A stretch of 34,326 nucleotides of DNA from Coriobacteriia bacterium (GTDB lineage: Bacteria; Actinomycetota; Coriobacteriia; Anaerosomatales; Anaerosomataceae). The DNA lies in contig JAOAFY010000001.1 of NCBI GenBank assembly GCA_026416035.1, positions 1-34,326 on the forward strand, in the 5' to 3' direction. The translations under genes and the position numbers were made by a program. How positions within the stretch are numbered: position 1 is the first letter of the stretch; each line of letters starts with the position of its first letter. The notes beneath the pieces are model-generated. The model was given only the letters and a program-made list of their open reading frames with translations. It ran no database searches and was not told the origin of the DNA. Positions 1-8,100 of the stretch are shown one piece after another.

Positions 1-1
1 C

Positions 2-952
2 GGTGCGCCATCGTGCTCCATATTCCACCGGTATCGAGGGCGAGGATGCGGGGCGTTGATGCGCGTGGCCGACGCGCTGAACGCCACGCTGGTCGAGCGA
101 CGGGTGGCTGCGGGCGGAGTGGACGTCTACCACCCGACCTACTACCACACGCTTCTGGCGCGCCGCCCTCGGCCGCCAGCGGTGGTGCTGACGGTCCACG
201 ACATGATCCACGAGCTGTTCGACCAGGTGCCGGACAGGGAGCGCCTGTGCGCGCTCAAGCGCCGTGCAGTCGATCGGGCGGACGTGGTGGTCGTCCCGTC
301 GATGTCTACCAGAGGCGACCTCCAGCGTCTGATCGGCGTGCCCGACGATCGCATCGTCGTCATACCTCACGGCTCGAACTTCACGGGAGACGAGCCAGGA
401 GATGGATCGGTCGAGTTTCCCGACCGGTTCGTGCTCTTCGTGGGGTCACGGTGGAGCTACAAGAACTTCCGGCGCTTCTTCGAAGCGATGGCGCGGATCA
501 TGGCAGACGACCCGGAGCTCCACCTTGTGTGCGCCGGCGGGGGCGGCTTCACGAAGGAGGAGCTGGGGCTGTTCGCGAAGGCCGGTCTGGCGGAGAGGGT
601 GCACGCCAGACCGGGCCACGACCGCGCGCTCGCTGCGGCGTATCGGCGGGCATCCGTGTTCGTGTTCCCGTCGCTGTACGAGGGTTTCGGGATGCCGGTG
701 CTAGAGGCGATGGCCTTCGGGTGTCCAGTGGTCGCGAGCCGGGTCAGCTCGCTTCCGGAGGTCGGAGGCGACGCAGCGCTGTACTTCGACCCGCTCGACC
801 TCGAAGACATCGCAGGGACGGTATCCGCGGTGCTGCGCTCGGACGATCTTCGCGCTCGCCTGAGCGCGGAGGGGCGACGACGCGCGTCGCGCTTCTCTTG
901 GGACGCGGCGGTGCGCGCGCATGCCGACCTGTATCGGACGATCGGCGGCTGA
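2..952 (+). CDS. GT4-family glycosyltransferase, 5' end cut by window
   Basis: Retaining GT-B glycosyltransferase of family 4, expected to add a sugar from a nucleotide-sugar donor to a lipid-linked or surface glycan at the cytoplasmic face. The frame is open to the first base of the window, and the residues before the first possible start (TTG at 56, ATG at 59) already look like the family's N-terminal domain, leading into 'DVYHPTYYH'. The true start is therefore probably outside. The C-terminal donor domain is intact: 'FVLFVGSRWSYKNF', then 'FVFPSLYEGFGMPVLEAMAFG', which carries the ExxxxxxxE nucleotide-sugar motif, then 'PVVASRVSSLPEV'. It lies upstream of a new promoter at 961, so it probably ends an earlier transcription unit of the same glycan locus. 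Family assignment is firm; donor and acceptor are not readable. Confidence 0.9.
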   Translation, partial: GAPSCSIFHRYRGRGCGALMRVADALNATLVERRVAAGGVDVYHPTYYHTLLARRPRPPAVVLTVHDMIHELFDQVPDRERLCALKRRAVDRADVVVVPSMSTRGDLQRLIGVPDDRIVVIPHGSNFTGDEPGDGSVEFPDRFVLFVGSRWSYKNFRRFFEAMARIMADDPELHLVCAGGGGFTKEELGLFAKAGLAERVHARPGHDRALAAAYRRASVFVFPSLYEGFGMPVLEAMAFGCPVVASRVSSLPEVGGDAALYFDPLDLEDIAGTVSAVLRSDDLRARLSAEGRRRASRFSWDAAVRAHADLYRTIGG

Positions 953-960
953 CGCGTTCC

Positions 961-989
961 TTGTCGCTCACCAAGCGCCCACCTACAAT
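961..989 (+). promoter_or_regulatory. Sigma-70-type promoter for the cupin-aminotransferase operon
   Basis: TTGTCG (961-966) and TACAAT (984-989) are separated by exactly 17 bases, close to the housekeeping consensus. Transcription would start near 996, about 40 bases before the GTG at 1036, which has AGGAGG at 1027-1032. The whole signal sits in the 83-base gap after the preceding glycosyltransferase. Confidence 0.7.
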
Positions 990-1035
990 CACATCTGAGC
1001 CGCGGGGCCTCGCGGCGGACGAAAGCAGGAGGACT

Positions 1036-2046
1036 GTGCCCACACGTGATCGGATCGTGCTCGCGTGCTTGAACGAGTTCGACTGCGGTCTGGTGCGGGC
1101 GGAGCTGGCCGAAGCGGGTGCGGCAGACCTGGCCGCTCTCGCGCCGCCAGGCCACGACGTGGGCGAACGGTCCGTGCTCGCACGCGCGTTCAAGCTCGTA
1201 CAACCCGACGTGCTCGTGTACGTCTCTTCTCTTGCACTGGCCAGGCGCACCATCACGCAAACCGAGCGCTTGCGAGACCTGCACGCAGGCATCGGAGCGT
1301 GCTCCGTCGCTCTCGAGCACGGCGTCACGCGCCTGGTGCTGGTGGTGGGATCGCAGGGGGAGGAAGCACCGGGCGCTTCACCCTGCGGTGCGCGGCTGGA
1401 AGAACTCGCCCGCGGTGCGGCCGTCGAGTCGGGTGCTGCGCTGTCGGTTGTTGAAGTAAGCGACGGATCCGACGGTGACGCTGCCGCGTTCGGCGAGGTC
1501 TTGGCGGCTGCCGTCCGCAGCGAGGGGTCCGCGGGAGCCGTGCGTGCTGCACTGCGGCCAGGCACGAGCGGTGGGTCGGCGGATGCGATCCGTGCGCGCG
1601 CGTCGGACATCATGCCCCCAGCGGTCGAAGAAGTCGTCGACCGGGGTGAGGGCCTGCTCGCCCTGATCGTGCGTGGATGGTACGGCGAGCCGGGGATCCG
1701 CTTCTTGTCTGCGCCCGACTCGCCGCAGCAGATTGGCGTCATCAACTACCCCGTAGGCCACGTCATACCCGCGCACGTCCACACGCCCATCGTACGAACG
1801 GTCTCGCGGACTCAAGAGACGCTGTTCGTCCGCTCCGGCGCGGTGCGGCTCGACGTCTACGACGAGGAAAGGCGTCACATGCGCAGCATCGTGCTCGTCG
1901 GCGGTGATGTCGTGCACCTCGTCGCAGGCGGTCACGGCCTCGAGATCCTCGAGCCGGCGACCATGGTAGAAGTGAAGCAGGGCCCTTACCTGGGCGAACA
2001 GGAGAAGGTGCGGTTCGAGGCGGTGAGCGATGATACCGGTCAATGA
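1036..2046 (+). CDS. SDR-like domain fused to a cupin of polysaccharide loci
   Basis: 336 aa from a GTG start preceded by AGGAGG. Residues about 5-140 resemble a worn RmlD-type NAD-dependent epimerase/reductase: a beta strand 'RIVLACL', 'FKLVQPDVLVYVSSLAL' (like the 'PD.V...A' segment of RmlD) and 'ACSVALEHGVTRLVLVVGS'. The glycine-rich TGxxGxxG loop and the YxxxK catalytic pair are not visible, so this half is probably not a working reductase. Residues about 200-330 are a single cupin domain with HxH (H237, H239), E251 and H280 as probable metal ligands, and the phrase 'VEVKQGPYLG' near the end. This cupin type is common beside sugar aminotransferases in O-antigen and capsule loci and has no settled function. 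It overlaps the downstream aminotransferase by 17 bases. The fusion is seen in the sequence; any role in sugar modification is inference. Confidence 0.75.
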   Translation: MPTRDRIVLACLNEFDCGLVRAELAEAGAADLAALAPPGHDVGERSVLARAFKLVQPDVLVYVSSLALARRTITQTERLRDLHAGIGACSVALEHGVTRLVLVVGSQGEEAPGASPCGARLEELARGAAVESGAALSVVEVSDGSDGDAAAFGEVLAAAVRSEGSAGAVRAALRPGTSGGSADAIRARASDIMPPAVEEVVDRGEGLLALIVRGWYGEPGIRFLSAPDSPQQIGVINYPVGHVIPAHVHTPIVRTVSRTQETLFVRSGAVRLDVYDEERRHMRSIVLVGGDVVHLVAGGHGLEILEPATMVEVKQGPYLGEQEKVRFEAVSDDTGQ

Positions 2047-3133
2047 GCCGGTGATCGGGGAGGCCGAACGGCGGTACGTCCTGGAATGCCTGGAAACGGG
2101 CTGGGTCTCCTCTGCTGGCCGCTTCATCGAGGCGTTCGAAGAGGCATGGGCGGGGTACTGCGGTGTCCGGCACGGCGTCGCTGTGAGCAACGGGACCGCG
2201 GCGCTCCAGCTGGCCCTCGCCGCAGCCGGGCTCGACCCTGGCTCCGAGGTCGTGCTGCCGACATTCACCATCGTCTCGTGCGTGCTCGCGGTCCTCTACA
2301 GCGGGCTCGTCCCGGTGCTGGTGGACGCAGACCCAGACACGTGGTGCATGGACGTGGCCTCGCTGGAGGAGCGGATCGGCCCGAGGACGCGCGCCATCAT
2401 GCCGGTGCACATCTACGGCCATCCCGTCGACATGGACCCGGTCCGGAAGATCGCCGACGCCTGCGGCCTCATCGTCATCGAGGATGCGGCTGAGGCGCAT
2501 GGAGCAACCTACAAGGGCAAGCGATGCGGCTCGCTCGGCGACATGAGCTGCTTCAGCTTCTATGCGAACAAGGTCGTGACGACGGGCGAGGGCGGCATGG
2601 TCCTGACCGACGACGACGGTCTCGCGCGGAAGCTGCGAGACATGCGCAACCTGTGTTTCGGGACGCCGGACCGCTTCCGGCACGAGGACCTCGGCTTCAA
2701 CTTCCGGATGACGAACATCCAGGCGGCCTTGGGGCTCGCCCAGGTCGAGCGCATCGACTCCCTGGTCGCACGCAAGCGCGAGATCGCGTCGCGCTACACC
2801 GACGGGCTTCAGGGGCTTCCGCTCCGCCTTCCCGTGGAGCGAGAGTGGGCGACGAGCGTGTACTGGATGTACGGCGTCGTGCTCGAGCCGGCGGCGGGCA
2901 TGGACGCACGCGAGTTCGCCGCCCGGCTGGCGGACAAGGGGGTCGACACCAGGCCGTTCTTCTTCGGCATGCACGAGCAGCCGGCGCTGCTCAAGCGCGG
3001 GCTTTTCGCCGGCGAGCGGTATCCGGTCGCCGAGCATCTCGCGCGGTACGGGCTGTACCTGCCGTCCGGACTGGCCCTGACGGAAGGGCAGCAGGAGCAG
3101 GTCATATCTGCGGTCAGAGAGGTGCTTGCATGA
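2030..3133 (+). CDS. DegT/DnrJ/EryC1 PLP sugar aminotransferase (perosamine synthase-like)
   Basis: 367 aa, the usual length for fold-type I nucleotide-sugar aminotransferases. These convert a 4-keto (or 3-keto) nucleotide sugar to the amino sugar, with glutamate as usual donor. Visible hallmarks: 'GWVSSAG' near residue 24, 'SNGTAALQLAL' (PLP phosphate binding), 'VLPTFTIVSC', 'IVIEDAAEAHGA' with the pyridine-N aspartate, and the Schiff-base lysine K181 in 'SFYANKVVTTGEGG', a form typical of GDP-perosamine synthase-like enzymes. The ATG at 2030 lies 9 bases after GAGG. It overlaps the cupin gene upstream, and its TGA shares bases with the next ATG (ATGA). It differs clearly from the second DegT enzyme at 6880-8100, so the locus makes at least two amino sugars. 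The substrate is inferred only loosely. Confidence 0.9.
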   Translation: MIPVNEPVIGEAERRYVLECLETGWVSSAGRFIEAFEEAWAGYCGVRHGVAVSNGTAALQLALAAAGLDPGSEVVLPTFTIVSCVLAVLYSGLVPVLVDADPDTWCMDVASLEERIGPRTRAIMPVHIYGHPVDMDPVRKIADACGLIVIEDAAEAHGATYKGKRCGSLGDMSCFSFYANKVVTTGEGGMVLTDDDGLARKLRDMRNLCFGTPDRFRHEDLGFNFRMTNIQAALGLAQVERIDSLVARKREIASRYTDGLQGLPLRLPVEREWATSVYWMYGVVLEPAAGMDAREFAARLADKGVDTRPFFFGMHEQPALLKRGLFAGERYPVAEHLARYGLYLPSGLALTEGQQEQVISAVREVLA

Positions 3134-3909
3134 GCGGCGGGTCGACCGACGTGTTCAAGCAGTACGCGAGCTTCTACGACGCGATCTACGCGACGAAGGA
3201 TTACGAGGCCGAAGCGGCCTTCGTGCACTCCGTGCTCCAGGACCGGGGTGTCAAGCCTGGTTCGAGCGTGCTCGACCTCGGCTGCGGTACGGGCGGTCAT
3301 GCGGTGCCGCTCGCGAGGCGCGGTTACCGCGTGACGGGAGTCGACCGGTCCGCGGAGATGATCGAGCGCGCTCGCAAAAAGGTCGCCGAGGCGTCCGTCG
3401 AGGTCGACTTGGAGGTGGGAGACATCCGCGAGGTGAGGCTGCGACGCCGATTCGACGCCGCCATCGCGATGTTCGCGGTGATGTCGTACCAGTGCACGAA
3501 CGCCGATCTGGCGGCGGCGTTGGCGACGGTGCGTGCGCATCTCGACGTCGGCGGGATCTTCCTGTTCGACGCATGGTTCGGACCCGCCGTGCTCGCTCAG
3601 CGGCCTGAGCGAAGGCGGCTGACGGCCACCGCGCCCGACGGTGACCGCATCGAACGGCTCGCCGAGCCCCGCTTGGACGTCGTCAACCAGACGGTGGAGG
3701 TCCGCTACAGCATCACACGCTTCCGTGACGGGAAGCGCCTCGAGACGGCGCACGAGTCACACCTGGTCCGCTTCCTGTTCGCACAGGAGATCGCGTACTT
3801 CCTGGAGCAGTCGGGGTTCAGGATGGCAGCGATCGGTCCATTCATGGACCTGTCCCGCCTGCCCGATGAACGGGATTGGAACGTGTCGATCCTCGCGGCG
3901 GCCGTGTGA
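3130..3909 (+). CDS. SAM-dependent class I methyltransferase, amino-sugar N-methyltransferase type
   Basis: 259 aa, starting at the ATG of an ATGA overlap with the aminotransferase. Motif I, 'VLDLGCGTGGHAVPLARRG' (residues 47-65), is the SAM-binding loop; 'VTGVDRSAEMIERARKK' follows as motif II, then 'FDAAIAMFAVMSYQ' and 'LDVGGIFLFDAWF'. The N-terminus 'YASFYDAIYATKDYEAEA' and the overall order resemble the DesVI/TylM1-type enzymes that N,N-dimethylate amino-deoxysugars. Coupling to a sugar aminotransferase supports that idea. An O-methyltransferase acting on a sugar in the polymer is the main alternative. Fold assignment is firm; the methyl acceptor is inference. Confidence 0.85.
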   Translation: MSGGSTDVFKQYASFYDAIYATKDYEAEAAFVHSVLQDRGVKPGSSVLDLGCGTGGHAVPLARRGYRVTGVDRSAEMIERARKKVAEASVEVDLEVGDIREVRLRRRFDAAIAMFAVMSYQCTNADLAAALATVRAHLDVGGIFLFDAWFGPAVLAQRPERRRLTATAPDGDRIERLAEPRLDVVNQTVEVRYSITRFRDGKRLETAHESHLVRFLFAQEIAYFLEQSGFRMAAIGPFMDLSRLPDERDWNVSILAAAV

Positions 3910-3917
3910 GGACTTCA

Positions 3918-5039
3918 GTGTCGGCTCCTCTTCGTCTCGCATACCTCAGCCTGCAAGCCGTCGTCGAGGGCCAGGACACCTGGGCCGCAGTCAACGAGGT
4001 CATCTCTGGCTTCGAGCGCGCAGGATGCGTAGTCGAGCGATTCTTCCCGCAGTATGGCGGCTATGGCGGCGCGTCATCTCCGTCGCCGATCAGGCGGCTG
4101 ATCGAGATGATCCGCGTGCAGCGGCGCCTTGCCAGGAGGATCCCTTCGCTGGACGCCGTGTACATCCGCGCCCATCCGCTGGCGCTTGCGGCCGCCCGTG
4201 CAGCGCATGAGGCAGGCGTCCCCGTGATCCAGGAATGCAACGGCCCGTACGAGGACCTGTTCGTCGCGTGGCCTGCGACGAGGCCCTTCAGGCCGCTGTT
4301 CGAGTCCATGCAGCGGTGGCAGTACCGAAAGGCCGACGCGATCATCTCGGTCGCCGAGGGGTTGACCGAGTGGCTGAGCAAGGAGAGCGGCAACCCGCAC
4401 ATCGTCACCAACGGGAACGGGGCGAACGACGAGGTGTTCCGTCCGGATGCACCGCCGTGGCCCACGCTGCCGGGCCGCTACGCCGTCTTCTTTGGACAGT
4501 TCCCGGCGTGGCAGGGGATCGGCTCGGTGCTGGAGGCCGTGCGGCATGTCGAGTGGCCTGCGGATGTTGCCATGGTGTTCGTGGGCGACGGTGCGATGCG
4601 ACCTGCGGTCGAGCGTGCCGTGCAGGAGCTTCCAGGTCGCGTGTTCTACCTAGGGCGCCTCCCGTATGGTGACGTCCCGCGCGTCGCGGCGCACGCCGTT
4701 TGCTCGCTCGTCCCCATGGTCATGCCCGAGCGCGACGCGAAGTTCTCGCCTCTGAAGCTGTACGAGTCGATGGCGTGCGGCGTGCCGGTGGTGGCGTCCG
4801 ACACCGTCGGCATCTCCGAGGTCGTGCGAGAGCACCGCTGCGGACTCCTCGTCCCGCCGGGCGACGCGGCTGCAATCGCGCGAGCGGTCGCGACCCTGGC
4901 TGCCGATCCGGCGACAGCGGCCGAGATGGGTCGGCGCGGGCGAGAGGCCGTCGAGCAGCGGTACTCGTGGAAGGTTCGGGCCCAACAAAGGCTCGAGGTC
5001 GTCCTCCAGGCCTTGCGTCGTAGGCGGGAGGGCTGCTAG
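3918..5039 (+). CDS. GT4-family glycosyltransferase
   Basis: 373 aa retaining GT-B glycosyltransferase. The N-terminal acceptor domain has 'VYIRAHPLALAAARAAHEAG' and 'PVIQECNGPYEDL'. The donor domain has 'YAVFFGQFPAWQGI', 'MVFVGDGAMRP', and the nucleotide-sugar motif 'SPLKLYESMACGVPVVASD'. Two GTG starts are possible. The one at 3906 overlaps the methyltransferase stop. The one at 3918 has GAGGA (3908-3912) at 5-base spacing and is preferred. It is the last gene of the plus-strand glycan operon, and its TAG stop lies inside the CTAG shared with the convergent dehydratase gene. It probably adds a later sugar to the glycan; donor unknown. Confidence 0.88.
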   Translation: MSAPLRLAYLSLQAVVEGQDTWAAVNEVISGFERAGCVVERFFPQYGGYGGASSPSPIRRLIEMIRVQRRLARRIPSLDAVYIRAHPLALAAARAAHEAGVPVIQECNGPYEDLFVAWPATRPFRPLFESMQRWQYRKADAIISVAEGLTEWLSKESGNPHIVTNGNGANDEVFRPDAPPWPTLPGRYAVFFGQFPAWQGIGSVLEAVRHVEWPADVAMVFVGDGAMRPAVERAVQELPGRVFYLGRLPYGDVPRVAAHAVCSLVPMVMPERDAKFSPLKLYESMACGVPVVASDTVGISEVVREHRCGLLVPPGDAAAIARAVATLAADPATAAEMGRRGREAVEQRYSWKVRAQQRLEVVLQALRRRREGC

Positions 5040-6883
5040 GAGCCGTTGCCGCACGCGACGTGCGGCAACAGGCCCCGGACGCGCTCGTCATCGCCCGCCT
5101 GTGCTGCTGCTACGAGCTCTGCGAGCGTGGTGGCGAATCCGGCGTCGGGCGCCGTCGATGCCGAGACGCGCAAGATCTTCGGGCGCTCGGTCGGTACGAG
5201 CTCCTCTGCTCCGCAGACGAGCGACTCGTGCAGCTTTTCGCCCGGACGCAGGCCGACGAACTCGATCTCTGCCGGCACGCCAGAAAGGGCGATCATCTTC
5301 CGTGCCAGGTCGGCTATGCGCACGGGCTCGCCCATCTCGAGCACGAACACGTCGCCGCTCCTGCCGATCGCCTGCGCCTGGAGCACGAGGCGGGCCGCCT
5401 CGGGGATCGTCATGAAGTATCGGGTGGCATCGGGGTGCGTCACCGTGAGCGGGCCTCCTCGTTTGAGCTGCTCGGTGAGCAGGGGCACCACCGACCCGCG
5501 GCTGCCCAGCACGTTGCCGAAGCGGACGGTCACGCACGCCACGCGACCCGTTGCGGCGTGCTGCATCGTCACGAGTTCGGCGACGCGTTTGGTCATGCCC
5601 ATCACGTTGGCCGGGAGCACTGCCTTGTCCGTCGAGATCAGCACGAACCGCTCGGTGCCGTGCTTCTCGCACGCCTCAAGGAGGTTGAGGGTGCCTTCGA
5701 CGTTGACGCGGACCGCTTCCGCGGGCTCGTGCTCCATAACGGGGACGTGCTTGTACGCGGCAGCGTGCAAGACCACGTGGGGGCGCTCCTGCTCGAAGAC
5801 GTGAGCGAGGCGCGAAGCGTCGCGCACGTCGCAGATCCGCATCGCCGCCACACCGGGGAACGCACGCTCCATCTCCAGCCACAGCTCGTAGAGGCGCGTC
5901 TCGTCGATGTCGGCGAGCACCACGCGCCCAGCGCCGAGCGAGGCGACCTGTCTGCTGAGCTCGCTCCCGATCGATCCTGCGGCCCCGGTCACGAGCACCG
6001 TTCGCCCGACGACCGTGGAGCGGACCTCCTCGACGTCTATGGGCGTCTGCTCGCGCCCGAGGAGGTCTTCGACCTCGACGGGCCGGAGGTCTCGCAGCGT
6101 GACTGCGCCCTTCTCGATGACCAGCGGCGGCATGACGCGCGTCTCGAGGCCGAGGTCGGCCGCAGCGTTGAGGAGACGTCGGATGACCGCGTCCGGCGCG
6201 GAAGGGAGCGCGACGAGCAGCTCCTCGACGCCGTGGTCCACGACGGCCTGAGCGAGCAGGTCCGTCGAGCCGAGCACCGGCACCCCGTCCAAGGTGCGCC
6301 CGTGGAGCGTCTGGTCGTCGTCCAGGAACCCGACGACCGTGAGCCCGAGGTCGGGGCGGTTGAGGATCTCGCGGAGCAGAAGCGAACCGGCGCTGCCTGC
6401 TCCTGCGATGAGCACGCGCTTGCCGGTGGCGGAGCGGATGGCCCGAAGGTGCAGGAACACGCGCGCGGCCAGGCGTGCGGCCGATGTGCCGACGAACACC
6501 AGGACCGCCTGATTGAGCACGACTCCGACCGGGACCGGGCGCATGCCTTCGACGCGCGGCGCGACGAGGTCCATGGCGAGCAGCACGACCGAGCCGGCTG
6601 CGACGGCTCCCGCCAGACGCAGAAGCGTATCGAGGCTCACGTAGCGCAGGAGCAGCCGATACAGTCCAAGGGCGGCGAAGAGGGCCATGTACGCGATCGA
6701 CGAAGCGATCACCAGCGCTGGCAGCCAGCGTGCGAACGGCTCGGGAGGAGGACCGTCGAAGCGTGCGAGGTAGGCCAGGTAGGCGGCTGCGGCGATGACG
6801 GTCGCGTCGACGACGACGAGCGCACCGTTCCAGAGCCAGCCGCTTGCGCGAAGCCGTATGAGCGCGTCGCGGAAGCGGATCAT
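5036..6883 (-). CDS. Membrane UDP-N-acetylglucosamine 4,6-dehydratase (PglF/WbpM/CapD type)
   Basis: 615 aa. Four hydrophobic segments (about 19-40, 54-76, 89-108, 119-136) precede two nucleotide-binding regions: an N-terminal Rossmann-like domain with 'VLIAGAGSAGSLLLREI' (157-173) and the catalytic SDR domain with 'TVLVTGAAGSIGSELSRQ' (about 295-312). 'HAAAYKHVPVMEHEP', 'LISTDKAVLPANVMG' and 'TKRVAE' mark the extended-SDR dehydratase. The active-site tyrosine position reads M (NVMGxTK), as in the long membrane-bound WbpM/PglF group. These make UDP-2-acetamido-2,6-dideoxy-4-ketohexose from UDP-GlcNAc. The start is the ATG at 6883, overlapping the aminotransferase stop (ATGA); the frame stays open upstream but enters that gene. 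It is the last gene of the minus operon. UDP-GlcNAc as substrate is inferred from family and cassette. Confidence 0.92.
   Translation of the reverse strand: MIRFRDALIRLRASGWLWNGALVVVDATVIAAAAYLAYLARFDGPPPEPFARWLPALVIASSIAYMALFAALGLYRLLLRYVSLDTLLRLAGAVAAGSVVLLAMDLVAPRVEGMRPVPVGVVLNQAVLVFVGTSAARLAARVFLHLRAIRSATGKRVLIAGAGSAGSLLLREILNRPDLGLTVVGFLDDDQTLHGRTLDGVPVLGSTDLLAQAVVDHGVEELLVALPSAPDAVIRRLLNAAADLGLETRVMPPLVIEKGAVTLRDLRPVEVEDLLGREQTPIDVEEVRSTVVGRTVLVTGAAGSIGSELSRQVASLGAGRVVLADIDETRLYELWLEMERAFPGVAAMRICDVRDASRLAHVFEQERPHVVLHAAAYKHVPVMEHEPAEAVRVNVEGTLNLLEACEKHGTERFVLISTDKAVLPANVMGMTKRVAELVTMQHAATGRVACVTVRFGNVLGSRGSVVPLLTEQLKRGGPLTVTHPDATRYFMTIPEAARLVLQAQAIGRSGDVFVLEMGEPVRIADLARKMIALSGVPAEIEFVGLRPGEKLHESLVCGAEELVPTERPKILRVSASTAPDAGFATTLAELVAAAQAGDDERVRGLLPHVACGNGS
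5045..5069. terminator. Candidate bidirectional hairpin between convergent operons
   Basis: A perfect inverted repeat, GTTGCCGCAC (5045-5054) and GTGCGGCAAC (5060-5069), encloses the 5-base loop GCGAC. It begins 6 bases after the plus-strand stop. It lies inside the last codons of the minus-strand dehydratase gene, where it encodes part of the C-terminus. There is no U-tract on either side, so if it ends transcription it is not a textbook intrinsic terminator. Its position exactly where two operons meet is the argument for function. Confidence 0.5.
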
Positions 6884-8100
6884 CGAGCGGCCACCTCCAT
6901 CACCTTGGCCACCGCGGCCGCCGTCGCCTCGAGGTGGCTTGCCTCGAGCATAGGATGCACCGGGAACGCGAGCGAGGTCTCGTGCGCCCGCATCGCCCCC
7001 GGAAGGCGTTCTGTGGGGGCCCAGCCGGCATCGACGAACGCCCGCTCCCGATAGATCTCGGCGCACGCGCCGTACGACACAGGCACGCCTTCGGCCGCGA
7101 TCGCCTGAGCGACGCGTGAACGGTCCCAGCCACGGTGCAGCGCGTCAGGCACGACGAACGCGTAGAAGCGGTAGTACGACGGCTCCGCTCCAGGCAGCTC
7201 CGCTGGCACGATGATGCCAGGGACGTCCGAGAGCGCCTCTCGCAGCACACGCGCGTGCTCGCGCCTACGAGCGACCCACTGCGGAAGCAGCCGCAGCCCG
7301 TGCCGTGCGAGGGCCGCGCTGACCTCCGGCATCCGTCCGTTCGTGCCGAACCGCTCGACAAGCCAGATGAAATCCGTCCCGTGGGCAGTGTCTGCAGGAC
7401 GAGTGCGTGTTGCAGGCGATCGGCCGTGGTCCTTGTAGCTCCACGCTGCACGGTAGGCGTCGTCGTCGTCGAGCGCCACGAAGCCGCCTTCGCCCGCCGG
7501 CACGATCTTGTCGTGGCAGAACGAGAAGACGGCGGCGTCAGTGCCCCGCCCACCGACGAACGCGCCTCGGTAGCGCGCGCCGTGCGCCTGGGCGCAGTCC
7601 TCGATCACGAGAAGGCCGTTCCTGCGCGCCAGGGACACGACGGGGTCGAGGTCGACAGGCCACCCGCCGAGGTGCACGGGGATGATGCCTCGCGTGCGCT
7701 CGTTGATGAGCGGCGCCACGGTGGCCGCGGTGAGGCAGCCGGTCAACGGATCCACGTCCGCGACGCGCGGCGTGGCGCCGACCGCCACGACGGCGCTCGC
7801 GGTGGCGATGAAGGTTCGGGCCGGCACCACGACCTCGTCGCCGGGGCCGATGCCGAACGCCCGCAGCGCGAGCTCGAGGGCGATGGTCCCGTTGGCGACC
7901 GCTATGCCATGGCGGCGCCCAAGCAGGGCAGCGAACTCGTCCTCGAGCATACGGCCGTGCTCTCCAGACCAGTAGGTCAGCCGGCCCGAGCGAATGACGC
8001 GATCGACCTCAGCGATCGCCTCGTCGTCGAAGGCGGGCCAGGTGGGGAAGGGTTCGCGTACGACGGGCTCTCCGCCGTCGATGGCGAGCAGGACGCTCAT
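6880..8100 (-). CDS. DegT/DnrJ/EryC1 aminotransferase, PglE-like
   Basis: 406 aa PLP-dependent nucleotide-sugar aminotransferase. 'GRLTYWSGEHGRMLEDEFA' starts the family pattern. 'ANGTIALELALRAFGIGPGDEVVVPARTFIATA' holds the PLP phosphate site, 'LLVIEDCAQAHGARY' the PLP-binding aspartate, and 'FSFCHDKIVPAGEGG' the Schiff-base lysine K198. In the operon it sits between the dehydratase that makes a 4-keto sugar and the acetyltransferase that would acetylate the new 4-amino group, so UDP-4-amino-4,6-dideoxy-GlcNAc is the expected product. ATGA overlaps join it to both neighbours. It is about 30-40 residues longer than many relatives and has an N-terminal 'LLAIDGGEPVV' stretch. Family certain; position of amination inferred from context. 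Confidence 0.9.
   Translation of the reverse strand: MSVLLAIDGGEPVVREPFPTWPAFDDEAIAEVDRVIRSGRLTYWSGEHGRMLEDEFAALLGRRHGIAVANGTIALELALRAFGIGPGDEVVVPARTFIATASAVVAVGATPRVADVDPLTGCLTAATVAPLINERTRGIIPVHLGGWPVDLDPVVSLARRNGLLVIEDCAQAHGARYRGAFVGGRGTDAAVFSFCHDKIVPAGEGGFVALDDDDAYRAAWSYKDHGRSPATRTRPADTAHGTDFIWLVERFGTNGRMPEVSAALARHGLRLLPQWVARRREHARVLREALSDVPGIIVPAELPGAEPSYYRFYAFVVPDALHRGWDRSRVAQAIAAEGVPVSYGACAEIYRERAFVDAGWAPTERLPGAMRAHETSLAFPVHPMLEASHLEATAAAVAKVMEVAAR

Noticed and set aside
13-1035. Upstream extension of the cupin-fusion frame to the window start
   Set aside because: The extension is arginine- and glycine-rich and lies over the GT4 gene. The AGGAGG and promoter before 1036 fix the real start.
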